Origin: Limnohabitans sp. 2KL-27 | GTDB taxonomy: Bacteria; Pseudomonadota; Gammaproteobacteria; Burkholderiales; Burkholderiaceae_C | Assembly (NCBI RefSeq): GCF_001269345.1 | Contig: NZ_CXOP01000002.1 | Location: forward strand, 1,798,853-1,862,852 | Length of the DNA: 64,000 nucleotides | Direction: 5' to 3' | Shown here: piece after piece, positions 24,169 to 33,390 of the stretch | How the letters are laid out: the number at the start of each line of letters is the position of its first letter | Position numbering within the stretch: the first letter of the stretch is position 1 | The notes under the pieces: model-generated | The model's input: only the letters and a program-made list of their open reading frames with translations | Databases searched by the model: none | Told to the model about the DNA's origin: nothing | Translations under genes and position numbers: made by a program

Positions 24169-25070
24169 TCGACAATTTCCAAGGCAAAACCGCCGTGTTG
24201 ACTGGCGCCGGTTCAGGCTTCGGCCTGGAGTGTGCCCGCATCGGTGCCAAACTGGGCATGAACCTGGTGCTGGTCGATGTGCAGCAAGACGCGCTCGACA
24301 AAGCCGAAGCCGAGATGAGCGCTCAGGGCGTGCAGGTGCTGGCCCGCAGGGTGGATGTGTCCAAAGCCCAGGCCATGGAACAGCTGGCGGCCGACGTGAA
24401 AGCCCGTTTTGGCGCACCGCACTTTGTGTTCAACAACGCAGGCGTGGGGGCAGGGGGCTTGGTGTGGGAAAACTCGGTGGCCGATTGGGAATGGGTGCTG
24501 GGCGTCAACCTCTGGGGCGTGGTGCACGGCGTGCGCCTGTTCACACCCATGATGCTCGAAGCCGCCAAGGCGGACCCGAACTACCAGGGCCACATTGTCA
24601 ACACCGCCAGCATGGCCGGTTTGTTGACGCCGCCCAATATGGGCATCTACAACGTGAGCAAGCACGCCGTGGTGTCCCTGACGGAAACCCTCTACCAAGA
24701 CCTGCAACTGGTCAGTGACCAAGTCAGCGCCAGCGTGCTGTGCCCTTACTTTGTGCCCACGGGCATCAGCCAGAGCCATCGCAACCGGCCGGCAGATCTG
24801 GCCGCAGACCGACCCACGGCCAGCCAGTTGATTGGACAGGCGCAAAGCGACAAGGCGGTGGGCAGTGGCAAGGTGTCTGCTGCCGATGTGGCGCAAAAAG
24901 TGTTCGATGCCGTGGCGCAAGGTCAGTTTTACATCTACAGCCACCCGCAAGCGCTGGGCAATGTGCAAAGCCGCATGGAGGCGATTGTGCAAGGCCTCAA
25001 TCCGCCCGACCCTTTTGCGGCCAAACCGGAAGTGGGTGAAGGCTTGCGCCAGGCATTACGCCGCATTTGA
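24165..25070 (+). CDS. Short-chain dehydrogenase/reductase, second SDR of the block
   Basis: 301 residues. Motifs: VLTGAGSGFGLECARIGAKLG (TGxxxGxG), DVQQDALDKAE (acidic residue at the end of strand 2, suggesting NAD), NNAGVGAGG, NTASMAGL (Ser) and YNVSKHAVV (Tyr-x-x-x-Lys). The longer C-terminal part (FYIYSHPQALGNVQSRMEAI) is like that of aldehyde/alcohol SDRs found beside acyl-CoA genes. Translation is coupled to the GST-like gene. It probably oxidises or reduces a hydroxyl/oxo group in the same pathway. It is the last gene of the plus-strand catabolic block; a GC-rich 8-bp hairpin (25088-25115) follows. Confidence 0.92.
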   Translation: MIDNFQGKTAVLTGAGSGFGLECARIGAKLGMNLVLVDVQQDALDKAEAEMSAQGVQVLARRVDVSKAQAMEQLAADVKARFGAPHFVFNNAGVGAGGLVWENSVADWEWVLGVNLWGVVHGVRLFTPMMLEAAKADPNYQGHIVNTASMAGLLTPPNMGIYNVSKHAVVSLTETLYQDLQLVSDQVSASVLCPYFVPTGISQSHRNRPADLAADRPTASQLIGQAQSDKAVGSGKVSAADVAQKVFDAVAQGQFYIYSHPQALGNVQSRMEAIVQGLNPPDPFAAKPEVGEGLRQALRRI

Positions 25071-25170
25071 AGGCTATAAGCAGGCGTTGGCCGGGCCCTC
25101 GCAGGCACCCGGCCAGGCCTGGGTGTGTGGCAAACTCTCGGGCTTTTCCCTTTGAGATGTGACCTGAGAC

Positions 25171-27531
25171 ATGCAGAAAATCCTGGCCCAACTGGCCGAT
25201 GAAATCCGGATCCGCCCTGAGCAGGTCAAAGCGGCCGTGGAATTGTTGGACGGTGGGGCCACCGTCCCCTTCATCGCCCGTTACCGCAAAGAAGTGACCG
25301 ATGGGCTGGACGACATCCAGCTGCGTGAACTCGAGGCCCGCTTGGGCTATTTGCGCGAACTGGAAGACCGCCGTGCCGCAGTGATCAAGAGCATCACCGA
25401 GCAGGGCAAGATGACGCCCGAGTTGTGGGCCGCCATCGATGCCGCGCCCACCAAGCAGGAACTGGAAGACCTGTACATCCCTTTCAAACCCAAGCGCCGC
25501 ACCAAAGGCATGATCGCCCGCGAGGCAGGCTTGGAGCCTTTGGCCGACAAGCTGTTTGCCGACCCCTGGCTCGACCCGCAAGCCGAGGCCGCCGCTTTTG
25601 TCCTGCCCGCTGGGGCGATTGAAGGCGCGGACTTCAGCACCACGGCGGCGGTGCTCGATGGCGTGCGCGATTTGCTCAGTGAGCGCTGGGCCGAAGACGC
25701 CTTGCTCGTGCAGGCCTTGCGTGAGTGGCTCTGGAGCGAAGGCCTGTTCAAAAGCAAACTGGCCGATGGCAAGGACGAGCACAACGCGGATGTGGCCAAG
25801 TTCCGCGATTACTTTGATTACGACGAACCCATTGGGCGCGTGCCCAGTCACCGGGCTTTGGCGGTGTTTCGCGGCCGTGCCTTGGAAATACTCGATGCCA
25901 AACTGGTGCTGCCCGTCGAACCGGAGCCGGGCAGACCCAGCATCGCCGAGGGCAAGATCGCCATGCACCTGGGCTGGAGCCATGCCGGCCGTTCATCGGA
26001 CGACCTGATCCGCAAATGCGTGGCCTGGACCTGGCGTGTGAAATTGAGCCTGTCCACCGAGCGCGATTTGTTTGCGCGTCTGCGCGAGGAGGCCGAGAAA
26101 GTGGCCATCAAGGTTTTTTCTGACAACCTGCGCGACTTGCTGCTGGCCGCGCCTGCCGGCCCCCGCGTGGTCATGGGGCTGGATCCGGGCATCCGCACCG
26201 GCGTGAAAGTGGCCGTGGTGGACACCACCGGCAAGCTGGTCGACACCTCCACGGTGTACCCCCACGAGCCGCGCAAGGACTGGGAAGGCTCGCTGTTTAC
26301 CTTGGCCAAACTGTGCGAAAAGCACCAGGTCAACCTGATCGCCATTGGCAACGGCACCGCCAGCCGCGAGACCGACAAACTGGCCGGGGACCTGATCAAG
26401 CAACTGGCGCGCCTGCAGGGGAGTGCAGAAATCCAAAAAGTTGTGGTCAGCGAGGCCGGGGCTTCGGTTTACAGCGCCAGCGAATTCGCCAGTCAAGAAA
26501 TGCCGGATGTGGATGTGAGCCTGCGCGGTGCGGCCTCCATTGCCCGGCGCTTGCAAGACCCGCTGTCCGAGTTGGTCAAGATCGACCCGAAAGCGATTGG
26601 TGTGGGCCAGTACCAGCACGATGTGAACCAAAGTGAGCTGGCCAAGACGCTGGACGCGGTGGTCGAAGACTGTGTGAACTCGGTCGGGGTCGACCTGAAC
26701 ACCGCCAGTGTGCCTTTGCTCACGCGGGTGTCGGGCTTGTCGGCCTCGGTGGCCAAGTCGGTGGTGCGTTGGCGCGACGCCAACGGGGTGTTCAAGGCCC
26801 GCCAAGACTTGCTCAAGGTGACCGGCCTGGGCGCCAAGACCTTCGAGCAAAGCGCCGGCTTCTTGCGCATCCGAGGCGGCGACAACCCGCTGGACATGAC
26901 GGGCGTGCACCCTGAAACCTACCCGGTGGTCGAACAGATCATTGTGAAAACCGCCAAGCCAATCCAAGACATCATGGGCCGCAGCGACGTGCTCAAAACG
27001 CTCAAGCCCGAGCTGTTTGCGAACGACAAGTTCGGCGCCATCACGATTCGGGACATCCTCGGCGAGCTGGAAAAACCCGGCCGTGATCCACGGCCCGATT
27101 TCAAGGTGGCCCGCTTGGCCGACGGTGTGGAGGACATCAAGGACCTCAAAGAAGGCATGACCTTGGAAGGCACCGTGAGCAACGTGGCCCAGTTTGGCGC
27201 GTTTGTCGACCTGGGCGTGCACCAGGACGGGCTGGTCCATGTGAGCCAGTTGGCCAACAAATTTGTCACCGATGCCCGTGAAGTCGTCAAAACCGGTGAC
27301 ATTGTGAAGGTCAAGGTGCTCGAAGTCGACGTGGCCCGCAAGCGCATCAGCCTGACCATGAAGCTCGACGCCGCACCTGCAAGGCGCGATGGCCCCCGAG
27401 ACAACAAGTTTGAAGGGGCAGGGCGCGATCACCGCCAACGCAGCGGCGGGGGGTACACCTCGCCGCCAGCTGCCGTTGCGGGATCGGCCATGGCCAGTGC
27501 CTTTGCCAAGTTGCAGGGAATCAAGAAGTAA
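25171..27531 (+). CDS. tex: Transcription accessory protein Tex
   Basis: 786 residues, full family length. Order of domains: N-terminal helical region (LADEIRIRPEQVKAAVELL, FIARYRKEVTDGLDDIQLR), YqgF/RuvC-like nuclease-fold domain (VMGLDPGIRTGVKVAVVD about 335-460), helix-hairpin-helix region (VGVDLNTASVPLLTRVSGL, LKVTGLGAKTFEQSAGFLRI) and S1 RNA-binding domain (EGTVSNVAQFGAFVDLGVHQ, about 650-725) with a basic, Gly-rich tail. Tex binds nucleic acids and is highly conserved; it influences transcription or virulence gene expression in Bordetella. Apparently transcribed on its own or with the patatin-like gene 5 bp downstream. Confidence 0.97.
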   Translation: MQKILAQLADEIRIRPEQVKAAVELLDGGATVPFIARYRKEVTDGLDDIQLRELEARLGYLRELEDRRAAVIKSITEQGKMTPELWAAIDAAPTKQELEDLYIPFKPKRRTKGMIAREAGLEPLADKLFADPWLDPQAEAAAFVLPAGAIEGADFSTTAAVLDGVRDLLSERWAEDALLVQALREWLWSEGLFKSKLADGKDEHNADVAKFRDYFDYDEPIGRVPSHRALAVFRGRALEILDAKLVLPVEPEPGRPSIAEGKIAMHLGWSHAGRSSDDLIRKCVAWTWRVKLSLSTERDLFARLREEAEKVAIKVFSDNLRDLLLAAPAGPRVVMGLDPGIRTGVKVAVVDTTGKLVDTSTVYPHEPRKDWEGSLFTLAKLCEKHQVNLIAIGNGTASRETDKLAGDLIKQLARLQGSAEIQKVVVSEAGASVYSASEFASQEMPDVDVSLRGAASIARRLQDPLSELVKIDPKAIGVGQYQHDVNQSELAKTLDAVVEDCVNSVGVDLNTASVPLLTRVSGLSASVAKSVVRWRDANGVFKARQDLLKVTGLGAKTFEQSAGFLRIRGGDNPLDMTGVHPETYPVVEQIIVKTAKPIQDIMGRSDVLKTLKPELFANDKFGAITIRDILGELEKPGRDPRPDFKVARLADGVEDIKDLKEGMTLEGTVSNVAQFGAFVDLGVHQDGLVHVSQLANKFVTDAREVVKTGDIVKVKVLEVDVARKRISLTMKLDAAPARRDGPRDNKFEGAGRDHRQRSGGGYTSPPAAVAGSAMASAFAKLQGIKK

Positions 27532-27536
27532 AGACC

Positions 27537-28634
27537 ATGCAAGCCCTCCACATCCACGCAGGCCCCAAGGCGCTGGCCCATATCCGTGAACACGGTTTGC
27601 GACCCGAGCACATTGGCGTCATTCCGGGTGCGGCGGGCGGCCCCAAGGGGCTGATCCTGGGGCCACTGGACCGATTCATCTTTGGTGAGTGGCTGCCCCA
27701 AAGCCAGCAGCTGGTGGACTTGGTGGGGGCCTCGATTGGCGCGTGGCGCATGGCGACGGCCTGTCTGAACGGGTCAGTGTCGGCGTTTGAGCGGCTGGAG
27801 CACGACTACATCCACCAGCATTACGAGCCGCTGCCGGGCAAAAAGCGCGTGAGCGCCGAACAGGTGAGTGCTGCGTTTGGTGACAGCCTGCAAGCGTTTT
27901 ACGGCGGCCGGATCGCGGAGGTGCTGGACCAAACACGTTACAGACTGCACATCGTCACCTCGCGTGGTCGGCATGTCCTGAACCGCGAACACGCGGTGGG
28001 CACGCCGCTGGGCTATGCAGGGGCTTTTTTGAGCAACGCTGTGCACCGCCGGGCCTTGGGCGGCTGGTTGGAGCGGGTGGTCTTTTCCGCGCAAGGCGCA
28101 GCCCTGCCGTTTGACGCGCACGACTTTCGCACCCGCGCTGTGGGCCTGACAGAGGACAACTTCATGCCTGCACTGCAAGCCAGTTGTTCCATTCCGTTTG
28201 CACTCAAAGCCGTGCATGATATTCCCGGTGCCCCCGCTGGAGCGTATTGGGACGGCGGCATCACCGATTACCACCTGCACCTGAACTGGACTACAGGGTC
28301 GCCGATGTATGGGAAAGGTCCGGAGCGGGCCATTGTGCTGTACCCACATTTTCAGAAAAGCGTGGTGCCGGGTTGGCTCGACAAATCACTCAAGTGGCGT
28401 CACCGCGCGACGCCTTTTCTGGACAGCACCATCGTCCTGGCCCCCAACCCCGAGTGGGTCAAAACCCTGCCCAATGGCAAATTGCCTGACCGCCAGGATT
28501 TCCTGAGCTACGACCGCGATCTGGCAGGGCGGGTGAAGGTTTGGAATGCGGCTGCCCGCGCCAGCGAGCAATTGGCCGCTGAATTTAGGGCCTGGTTGCA
28601 AAACCCGAGTTTGTTGAGTGTTCAACCCTTGTGA
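27537..28634 (+). CDS. Patatin-like phospholipase/acyl hydrolase
   Basis: 365 residues. The catalytic dyad is visible: Ser in GASIGAWR (GxSxG nucleophile elbow, about residue 65) and Asp in YWDGGITDYH (DGG motif, about 240). The oxyanion hole appears as GAAGGPKGL near residue 32 instead of the usual DGGGxRG. No signal peptide. Patatin-like enzymes hydrolyse acyl chains from lipids. This is a distinct subfamily with large insertions (about 80-190). The start lies 5 bp after tex; a short DUF1330 gene follows 9 bp after the stop. Confidence 0.85.
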   Translation: MQALHIHAGPKALAHIREHGLRPEHIGVIPGAAGGPKGLILGPLDRFIFGEWLPQSQQLVDLVGASIGAWRMATACLNGSVSAFERLEHDYIHQHYEPLPGKKRVSAEQVSAAFGDSLQAFYGGRIAEVLDQTRYRLHIVTSRGRHVLNREHAVGTPLGYAGAFLSNAVHRRALGGWLERVVFSAQGAALPFDAHDFRTRAVGLTEDNFMPALQASCSIPFALKAVHDIPGAPAGAYWDGGITDYHLHLNWTTGSPMYGKGPERAIVLYPHFQKSVVPGWLDKSLKWRHRATPFLDSTIVLAPNPEWVKTLPNGKLPDRQDFLSYDRDLAGRVKVWNAAARASEQLAAEFRAWLQNPSLLSVQPL

Positions 28635-28643
28635 GGAGGTTAC

Positions 28644-28931
28644 ATGTCTGAAGCGTATGTGGTGGGTCAAATGACGGTTAAAAACGCCGACAAATGGGCC
28701 CAATACCGGGGGCAGGTACTGGCCACATTGCTGCCGTTTGGCGGCGAACTGGTGTTTCGGGGTCAACAGGTCCAGTCGTTTTCGGGCTCTAGCCCGCATC
28801 CCGACATCGTGGTGATCCGGTTTCCTTCATTGGACCATGCGCAAGGGTGGCATGGTTCAGCCGCTTATCAAGCCTTGATTCCTTTGCGCCAAGAGGCCGC
28901 CGACGTTGTTTTGCTCACCTATGCTTCATAA
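28644..28931 (+). CDS. DUF1330 family protein
   Basis: 95 residues, ribosome site GAGGAGG. The sequence has the ferredoxin-like DUF1330 pattern: [30 protein letters not shown] and [19 protein letters not shown]. Members form small alpha/beta dimers related to the Dabb/EthD fold; biological role unknown. It probably shares a transcript with the patatin-like gene. Confidence 0.85.
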   Translation: MSEAYVVGQMTVKNADKWAQYRGQVLATLLPFGGELVFRGQQVQSFSGSSPHPDIVVIRFPSLDHAQGWHGSAAYQALIPLRQEAADVVLLTYAS

Positions 28932-28959
28932 CCCTGTTGCAAAAGTGGATAATCACGCC

Positions 28960-29913
28960 ATGTTGACTGAACCGCTTTACCTCACCGCCGCGCTCTATAA
29001 ATTCGTCGATTTGCCCGATTTTGCTGACCTGCAAGCGCCTTTGCAGGCCTATTGCGAGGCCCATGACGTCAAAGGCACCTTGCTGTTGGCGCACGAGGGC
29101 ATCAACGGCACGATTGCGGGGCCTGAGGCTGGGGTGAGGGCGGTGCTGGCGTTTTTGCATGCCGATCCACGCCTCGCTACATTGCCGCACAAGGCGTCTT
29201 GGAGCCCCAAGCCACCGTTCACCCGCATGAAGGTCAAGCTCAAAAAAGAGATCGTGACCTTGCGCGTGCCCGAGCTGGACCCCAACAAGACCGTGGGCCA
29301 ATACGTCAAACCCGCCGACTGGAATGCCTTGCTGGCCGACCCGGACGTGGTGGTGATCGACACGCGCAACGACTATGAGGTGGCGATTGGTACCTTCAAG
29401 GGCGCCATCAACCCGAACATCAAAAACTTTGTTCAGTTGCCTGCCTGGCTGGATGCACAGCCGAACTTGCAAGGCGAAGCCGCCAAAAAAACCAAAGTGG
29501 CCATGTTTTGCACGGGCGGTATTCGATGCGAAAAATCGACCGCTTTGATGAAAATGCGCGGTTTTGACGAGGTCTATCACCTCGAAGGCGGCATCCTCAA
29601 GTACCTGGAAGAAATCCCACCCGAGCAAAGCACCTGGGAAGGCGAATGCTTTGTGTTTGATGAGCGCGTGAGCGTGGGCCATGGCCTGGGTCTGGGCCAC
29701 CACGAACTGTGTCGCTCTTGCCGCTGGCCTTTGAGCGAGCAGGACAAGCAGTCACCGCACTACGTGTTGGGCGTGAGCTGCGCGCATTGCCACGACCAGC
29801 GGACTGCGGAACAAAAGGACAAACTGGCCGAGCGCCAGCGCCAAGTCGAGCTGGCTGAGGCACGGGGTGAGCGCCATGTAGGGGCCAAGATGCCCCACCA
29901 CGACGCGCCCTGA
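28960..29913 (+). CDS. trhO: tRNA uridine(34) hydroxylase TrhO (rhodanese-domain protein, YceA family)
   Basis: 317 residues starting at the ATG at 28960; upstream in-frame codons overlap the previous gene. N-terminal UPF0176 domain ([27 protein letters not shown]), rhodanese domain ([17 protein letters not shown]) with catalytic Cys in [13 protein letters not shown] and [17 protein letters not shown], then a C-terminal zinc-like region ([16 protein letters not shown]). TrhO makes 5-hydroxyuridine at tRNA position 34 using oxygen, the first step to cmo5U or mcmo5U. The 13-residue tail with charged residues is ordinary. Confidence 0.95.
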   Translation: MLTEPLYLTAALYKFVDLPDFADLQAPLQAYCEAHDVKGTLLLAHEGINGTIAGPEAGVRAVLAFLHADPRLATLPHKASWSPKPPFTRMKVKLKKEIVTLRVPELDPNKTVGQYVKPADWNALLADPDVVVIDTRNDYEVAIGTFKGAINPNIKNFVQLPAWLDAQPNLQGEAAKKTKVAMFCTGGIRCEKSTALMKMRGFDEVYHLEGGILKYLEEIPPEQSTWEGECFVFDERVSVGHGLGLGHHELCRSCRWPLSEQDKQSPHYVLGVSCAHCHDQRTAEQKDKLAERQRQVELAEARGERHVGAKMPHHDAP

Positions 29914-30013
29914 AACCGAAACCGCCCCTCAGCGACTTCATTGCCTTAGTGCGGGCATTGCTGAAAGTTGGGCCTCGGTTCCAGCACGACGACGCATCTG
30001 CCTCCAAGGCGTC

Positions 30014-30036
30014 CACACCCGGCCCTCTCGGGTGTG
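30014..30036. terminator. Hairpin between convergent trhO and alcohol dehydrogenase genes
   Basis: Perfect 8-bp stem CACACCCG/CGGGTGTG (30014-30021 with 30029-30036), loop of 7. No T-run on either side, so a weak or factor-assisted bidirectional terminator is the most that can be said. Confidence 0.4.
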
Positions 30037-30043
30037 ACGGGGC

Positions 30044-31180
30044 TCACAAGCTGGTCAGCAACAGGTCCCGGTATTCGTCGGCCGAGGCGATGCGCGGATT
30101 GGTCTTGTGGCAGTGGTCGGCCAGCGCCCCGGTGATGACGGCGTCAAACAGGCCTTCGTTCACACCCATGGCGCCAAGCCCAGTGGGCAGACCCAGGCGG
30201 GCGTTCATGTCCTTGATGGCATCGGGAATGTCCGAGCCGCTTTGCAGGCCCATGGCCTGGGCCATGCGGTTGAGGCGGTTTTCTTTTTGCACGGATTCGG
30301 CCACGGCGTTGAACTTCACCACCGCTGGCAAAAACATGGCGTTCAACGTGCCGTGGTGCAGACGCGGGTTGACGCCACCCAGGCTGTGGCTGAGGGAGTG
30401 CACACAGCCCAGACCTTTCTGGAACGCCATGGCCCCTTGCATGCTGGCGCTCATCATGTTCAAGCGGGCTTCGCGGTCTTGGCCATTGACCGTGGCGCGT
30501 TCGATGTTGGCCCAGCCACGGGTCAGTCCGTCGAGCGCAATCCCGTCAGCGGGCGGGTTGAAGGGCGCGGCCATGAAGGTTTCCATGCAATGCGCCACAG
30601 CGTCCATACCGGTGGCAGCGGTCAGGATGGGGGGCAAGCCGAGCGTGAGCTCAGGGTCGCAAATGGCCGCTTTGGGCACCATGAACCAGGAATGAAAACC
30701 CACTTTTCGGCCATCGTCCAGGATCAAAATAGCGCCTCGGGCCACTTCGCTGCCCGTGCCACTGGTGGTGGGCACCGCGATCAGGGGGGCCACGCGGTCG
30801 GTGATTTTGAGCGAGCCGCCCTCGATGGTGGCGTAGGTTTTGAGCGGGCCATCGTGGCTGACGGCAATCGACACGCCTTTGGCGCAGTCGATGGCCGAGC
30901 CGCCACCCACGGCGATCAGGCCGTCGCAGCCATGCTGCTTGTAAAGGAGCGCCGCAGCGCGAACCGCCGCTTCGGTCGGGTTCGATGGTGTCTGGTCGAA
31001 CACGGTCACCGGCAGGTCCGGCAGCGCGTCGAGCGCTTTTTGCAGCACGCCAGCGGCCCTGACCCCGGCATCGGTCACGATCAGGGGTTTGCGGATGCCC
31101 ACGCGTTCACACTCGGCCTGCAGGAGCTTCACAGCGCCATGGTCGATCTGGATCTGGGTCAGGTAGTTGATGAAAGACAT
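30044..31180 (-). CDS. Iron-containing alcohol dehydrogenase
   Basis: 378 residues, the usual length for group III alcohol dehydrogenases. NAD(P) motif GLIAVGGGSAIDCAKG; TTSGTGSEVARGAIL; metal ligands Asp and His in TGMDAVAHCMETF plus His in GCVHSLSHSLGG and LHHGTLNA. The enzyme oxidises or reduces a primary alcohol/aldehyde or 4-hydroxy acid; family members include 4-hydroxybutyrate and lactaldehyde dehydrogenases. Substrate is not determinable. It is divergent from the esterase gene at 31381, separated by 200 bp with no obvious gene. Confidence 0.93.
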   Translation of the reverse strand: MSFINYLTQIQIDHGAVKLLQAECERVGIRKPLIVTDAGVRAAGVLQKALDALPDLPVTVFDQTPSNPTEAAVRAAALLYKQHGCDGLIAVGGGSAIDCAKGVSIAVSHDGPLKTYATIEGGSLKITDRVAPLIAVPTTSGTGSEVARGAILILDDGRKVGFHSWFMVPKAAICDPELTLGLPPILTAATGMDAVAHCMETFMAAPFNPPADGIALDGLTRGWANIERATVNGQDREARLNMMSASMQGAMAFQKGLGCVHSLSHSLGGVNPRLHHGTLNAMFLPAVVKFNAVAESVQKENRLNRMAQAMGLQSGSDIPDAIKDMNARLGLPTGLGAMGVNEGLFDAVITGALADHCHKTNPRIASADEYRDLLLTSL

Positions 31181-31380
31181 GCAATAACTCCAATCAAGGT
31201 GGGCCCGTCCAACCGTGAAAGGACAGGCGGGCGGGGCGTTGTACGATCAAGGTCCATTTTGATGCAGGTTGAGGTATTCATGCTTGCGCTGGCTGTCACC
31301 CTTGTTCAAAGCGGCAGCTTGCACCGCGGCCCAACCCTCGGCCTATTTCACTGATTGAACAACACCACAGTTTTCTTCCC

Positions 31381-32367
31381 ATGAGCAGCCACCACGCCAA
31401 CCCTCGCGCATTGCTGAACGCCGCCACGCGCAGCCTGATTGAGCGGGTCCACCGCGCAGGCCGCCCGCCCATGGCCGCCATGACGCCCACGCAGGCCAGA
31501 GCGTTTTACGACATCGGCGGGCCCATGCTGGACCTGCAACCCGCACCCCAGGTGGACCGGGTGGAGGACTTCACCCTGCCTGCCCGCGATGGCCATGCCA
31601 TGCCCGCGCGGCTGTATGCGCCACGCTCTGAAGCGGCATTGCCCGTTCTGCTGTACATCCACGGCGGCGGCTTTTCGGTGGGGAGCTTGACCACCCATGA
31701 CGTGTTGTGTCGCCAACTCTCACGCCAGGGCCACTGCGCTGTGGTGTCGCTCGATTACCGACTGGCCCCCGAGCACCGATTTCCGACGGCCGTGCATGAC
31801 AGTTGGGACGCCCTGAACTGGCTGCAACAACACGGCCAAGCGCTCGGCTTGGACACCTCGCGATTGGCTGTCGGCGGCGACAGTGCAGGCGGTACCTTGG
31901 CCACGGTGTGTGCTCTGATGGCCCGTGATGCAGGCCTGCCCCTTCGCCTGCAGCTGTTGTTTTACCCTGGCTGCATTGCTCGGCAAGACACCGCTTCTCA
32001 CCACAGATTTGCAGATGGCTTCATGCTTGACAAAACCACAGTGGACTGGTTTTTTGCCAATTACATCGACGAAGCCGATCGCGACGACTGGCGCTTTGCC
32101 CCCCAGAATGCACCGGACCATGCCGGCTTGGCGCCCGCCTGGATCGGCTTGGCCGAATGCGACCCCTTGGTGGATGAGGGCGTGCAGTACGCCGACACGC
32201 TGCGCATGGCGGGTGTTGCAGTCGATCTGGACATTTACAAAGGCGTGGTCCACGGTTTCATCACCATGGCTCGGGCCATCCCCGATGCCCTGCAAGCGCA
32301 CGCCGATGCGGGCCGAGCTTTGCGGGGCGCCTTTGGCATCATGGAGAGCCGGTCAAGCCCGTCATGA
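31381..32367 (+). CDS. Alpha/beta hydrolase of the hormone-sensitive lipase (HSL/esterase IV) family
   Basis: 328 residues. Oxyanion-hole motif IHGGGFSVGS, catalytic Ser in VGGDSAGGTLA (GDSAG), Asp in GLAECDPLVDEG and His in GVVHGFITM, all in the standard order of HSL enzymes. VSLDYRLAPEHRFP is also family-typical. No signal peptide. It hydrolyses short- to medium-chain esters. The N-terminal cap is about 75 residues. It lies divergent to the iron alcohol dehydrogenase, a common arrangement for ester/alcohol metabolism. Confidence 0.93.
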   Translation: MSSHHANPRALLNAATRSLIERVHRAGRPPMAAMTPTQARAFYDIGGPMLDLQPAPQVDRVEDFTLPARDGHAMPARLYAPRSEAALPVLLYIHGGGFSVGSLTTHDVLCRQLSRQGHCAVVSLDYRLAPEHRFPTAVHDSWDALNWLQQHGQALGLDTSRLAVGGDSAGGTLATVCALMARDAGLPLRLQLLFYPGCIARQDTASHHRFADGFMLDKTTVDWFFANYIDEADRDDWRFAPQNAPDHAGLAPAWIGLAECDPLVDEGVQYADTLRMAGVAVDLDIYKGVVHGFITMARAIPDALQAHADAGRALRGAFGIMESRSSPS

Positions 32368-32473
32368 AGGGGGCGTTGCGGTGCCGGTGCGCACATCATC
32401 ATCCTCACACCATCGACAATACCGTGGTGATGCCCGCGCACGCGGATCGCCATCAACCCCCAGGAAGTGATTC

Positions 32474-33331
32474 ATGAAACGCCAAGATTTCCGTTTTTCC
32501 CACCGCATGCGCGTGCGCTGGGTGGAGGTGGACATGCAAAAAATCGTGTTCAACGGCCACTACCTCATGTACTTCGACACCGCTGTGACCGAATACTGGC
32601 GGCAACTGGCCATGCCCTACGCTCAGACCATGCACCAGCTCGGCGGCGATCTGTTTGTCAAAAAGTCCAGCCTTGAATACCACGCCAGCGCCGAGATGGA
32701 CGATTTTCTCGACGTTTGCATGCGATGCGACCGGGTGGGAAACTCGTCCATGACGTTTGCGGGGGCGATTTTTCGCGGCGACGAATTGCTGATTACCAGC
32801 GAACTGGTCTACGTGTATGCCGATCCGGTGGCCAAGAAAAGCCAGACCATCCCGGACCCACTGCGCGACATGCTCGAAGGCTTTGAACGCGGCGAAGACA
32901 TGGTGCAGGTCCATGTGGGTTCTTGGCACGACTTCGAGAAGCTGGCCAGCCCGCTGCGTCACGAGGTGTTTGTGGATGAGCAAAAAGTGCCGCTTGAGTT
33001 GGAGTTGGACCACGAGGACGGGACCGCCTTGCACGCCGTGGCCCTCAATCGCATGGGCCTGTGCCTGGCCACAGGCCGTCTGATTCAACACGCGCCCGGT
33101 GTGGCCCGCATTGGCCGCATGGCCGTCAAAAAGCAGATGCGCGGCAGTGACCTGGGCCGACGCGTTCTGCATGCCCTGATGGACGCGGCGCAGCACCGGG
33201 GCGATACCCGGGTGATCTTGCATGCCCAATGCAGCGCCGAAGGTTTTTACAAACGCTCAGGTTTTGAGCCGCATGGGGCTGTTTATGAAGATGCGGGAAT
33301 GGCGCACATTGACATGGTGCGTGACCTTTAG
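32474..33331 (+). CDS. Fused hotdog thioesterase (YbgC/FadM-like) and GNAT acetyltransferase
   Basis: 285 residues with two domains. Residues 1 to about 135 are a 4HBT hotdog: FSHRMRVRWVEVDMQKIVFNGHYLMYFDTAVTEYW carries the Asp and the N/HGHY pattern of YbgC-type thioesterases, here with V-E-V-D and FNGHY. Residues about 145-285 are an ElaA-like GNAT domain: LRHEVFVDEQKVPLELE, ATGRLIQHAPGVARIGRMAVKKQMRGSDLGRRVL (the acetyl-CoA P-loop region RGSDLGR), and FYKRSGFEPHG. The start is the ATG after AGGAAG. The fusion suggests the two activities share an acyl-CoA or acetyl-CoA-linked target; neither substrate is known. Confidence 0.85.
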   Translation: MKRQDFRFSHRMRVRWVEVDMQKIVFNGHYLMYFDTAVTEYWRQLAMPYAQTMHQLGGDLFVKKSSLEYHASAEMDDFLDVCMRCDRVGNSSMTFAGAIFRGDELLITSELVYVYADPVAKKSQTIPDPLRDMLEGFERGEDMVQVHVGSWHDFEKLASPLRHEVFVDEQKVPLELELDHEDGTALHAVALNRMGLCLATGRLIQHAPGVARIGRMAVKKQMRGSDLGRRVLHALMDAAQHRGDTRVILHAQCSAEGFYKRSGFEPHGAVYEDAGMAHIDMVRDL

Positions 33332-33390
33332 GCGCGACGCTGCCCTTGCCTAAACCAAAGCGACAGCCATGTTGCCATGGCGCAAAGGCA

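Noticed and set aside
25993..27438. A 481-codon open frame antisense to tex
   Set aside because: Shadow of tex; no start signals or recognisable domain.
31181..31380. Small ORF starting near 31262 in the divergent gap
   Set aside because: About 30 codons, no ribosome site and no similarity; considered chance.
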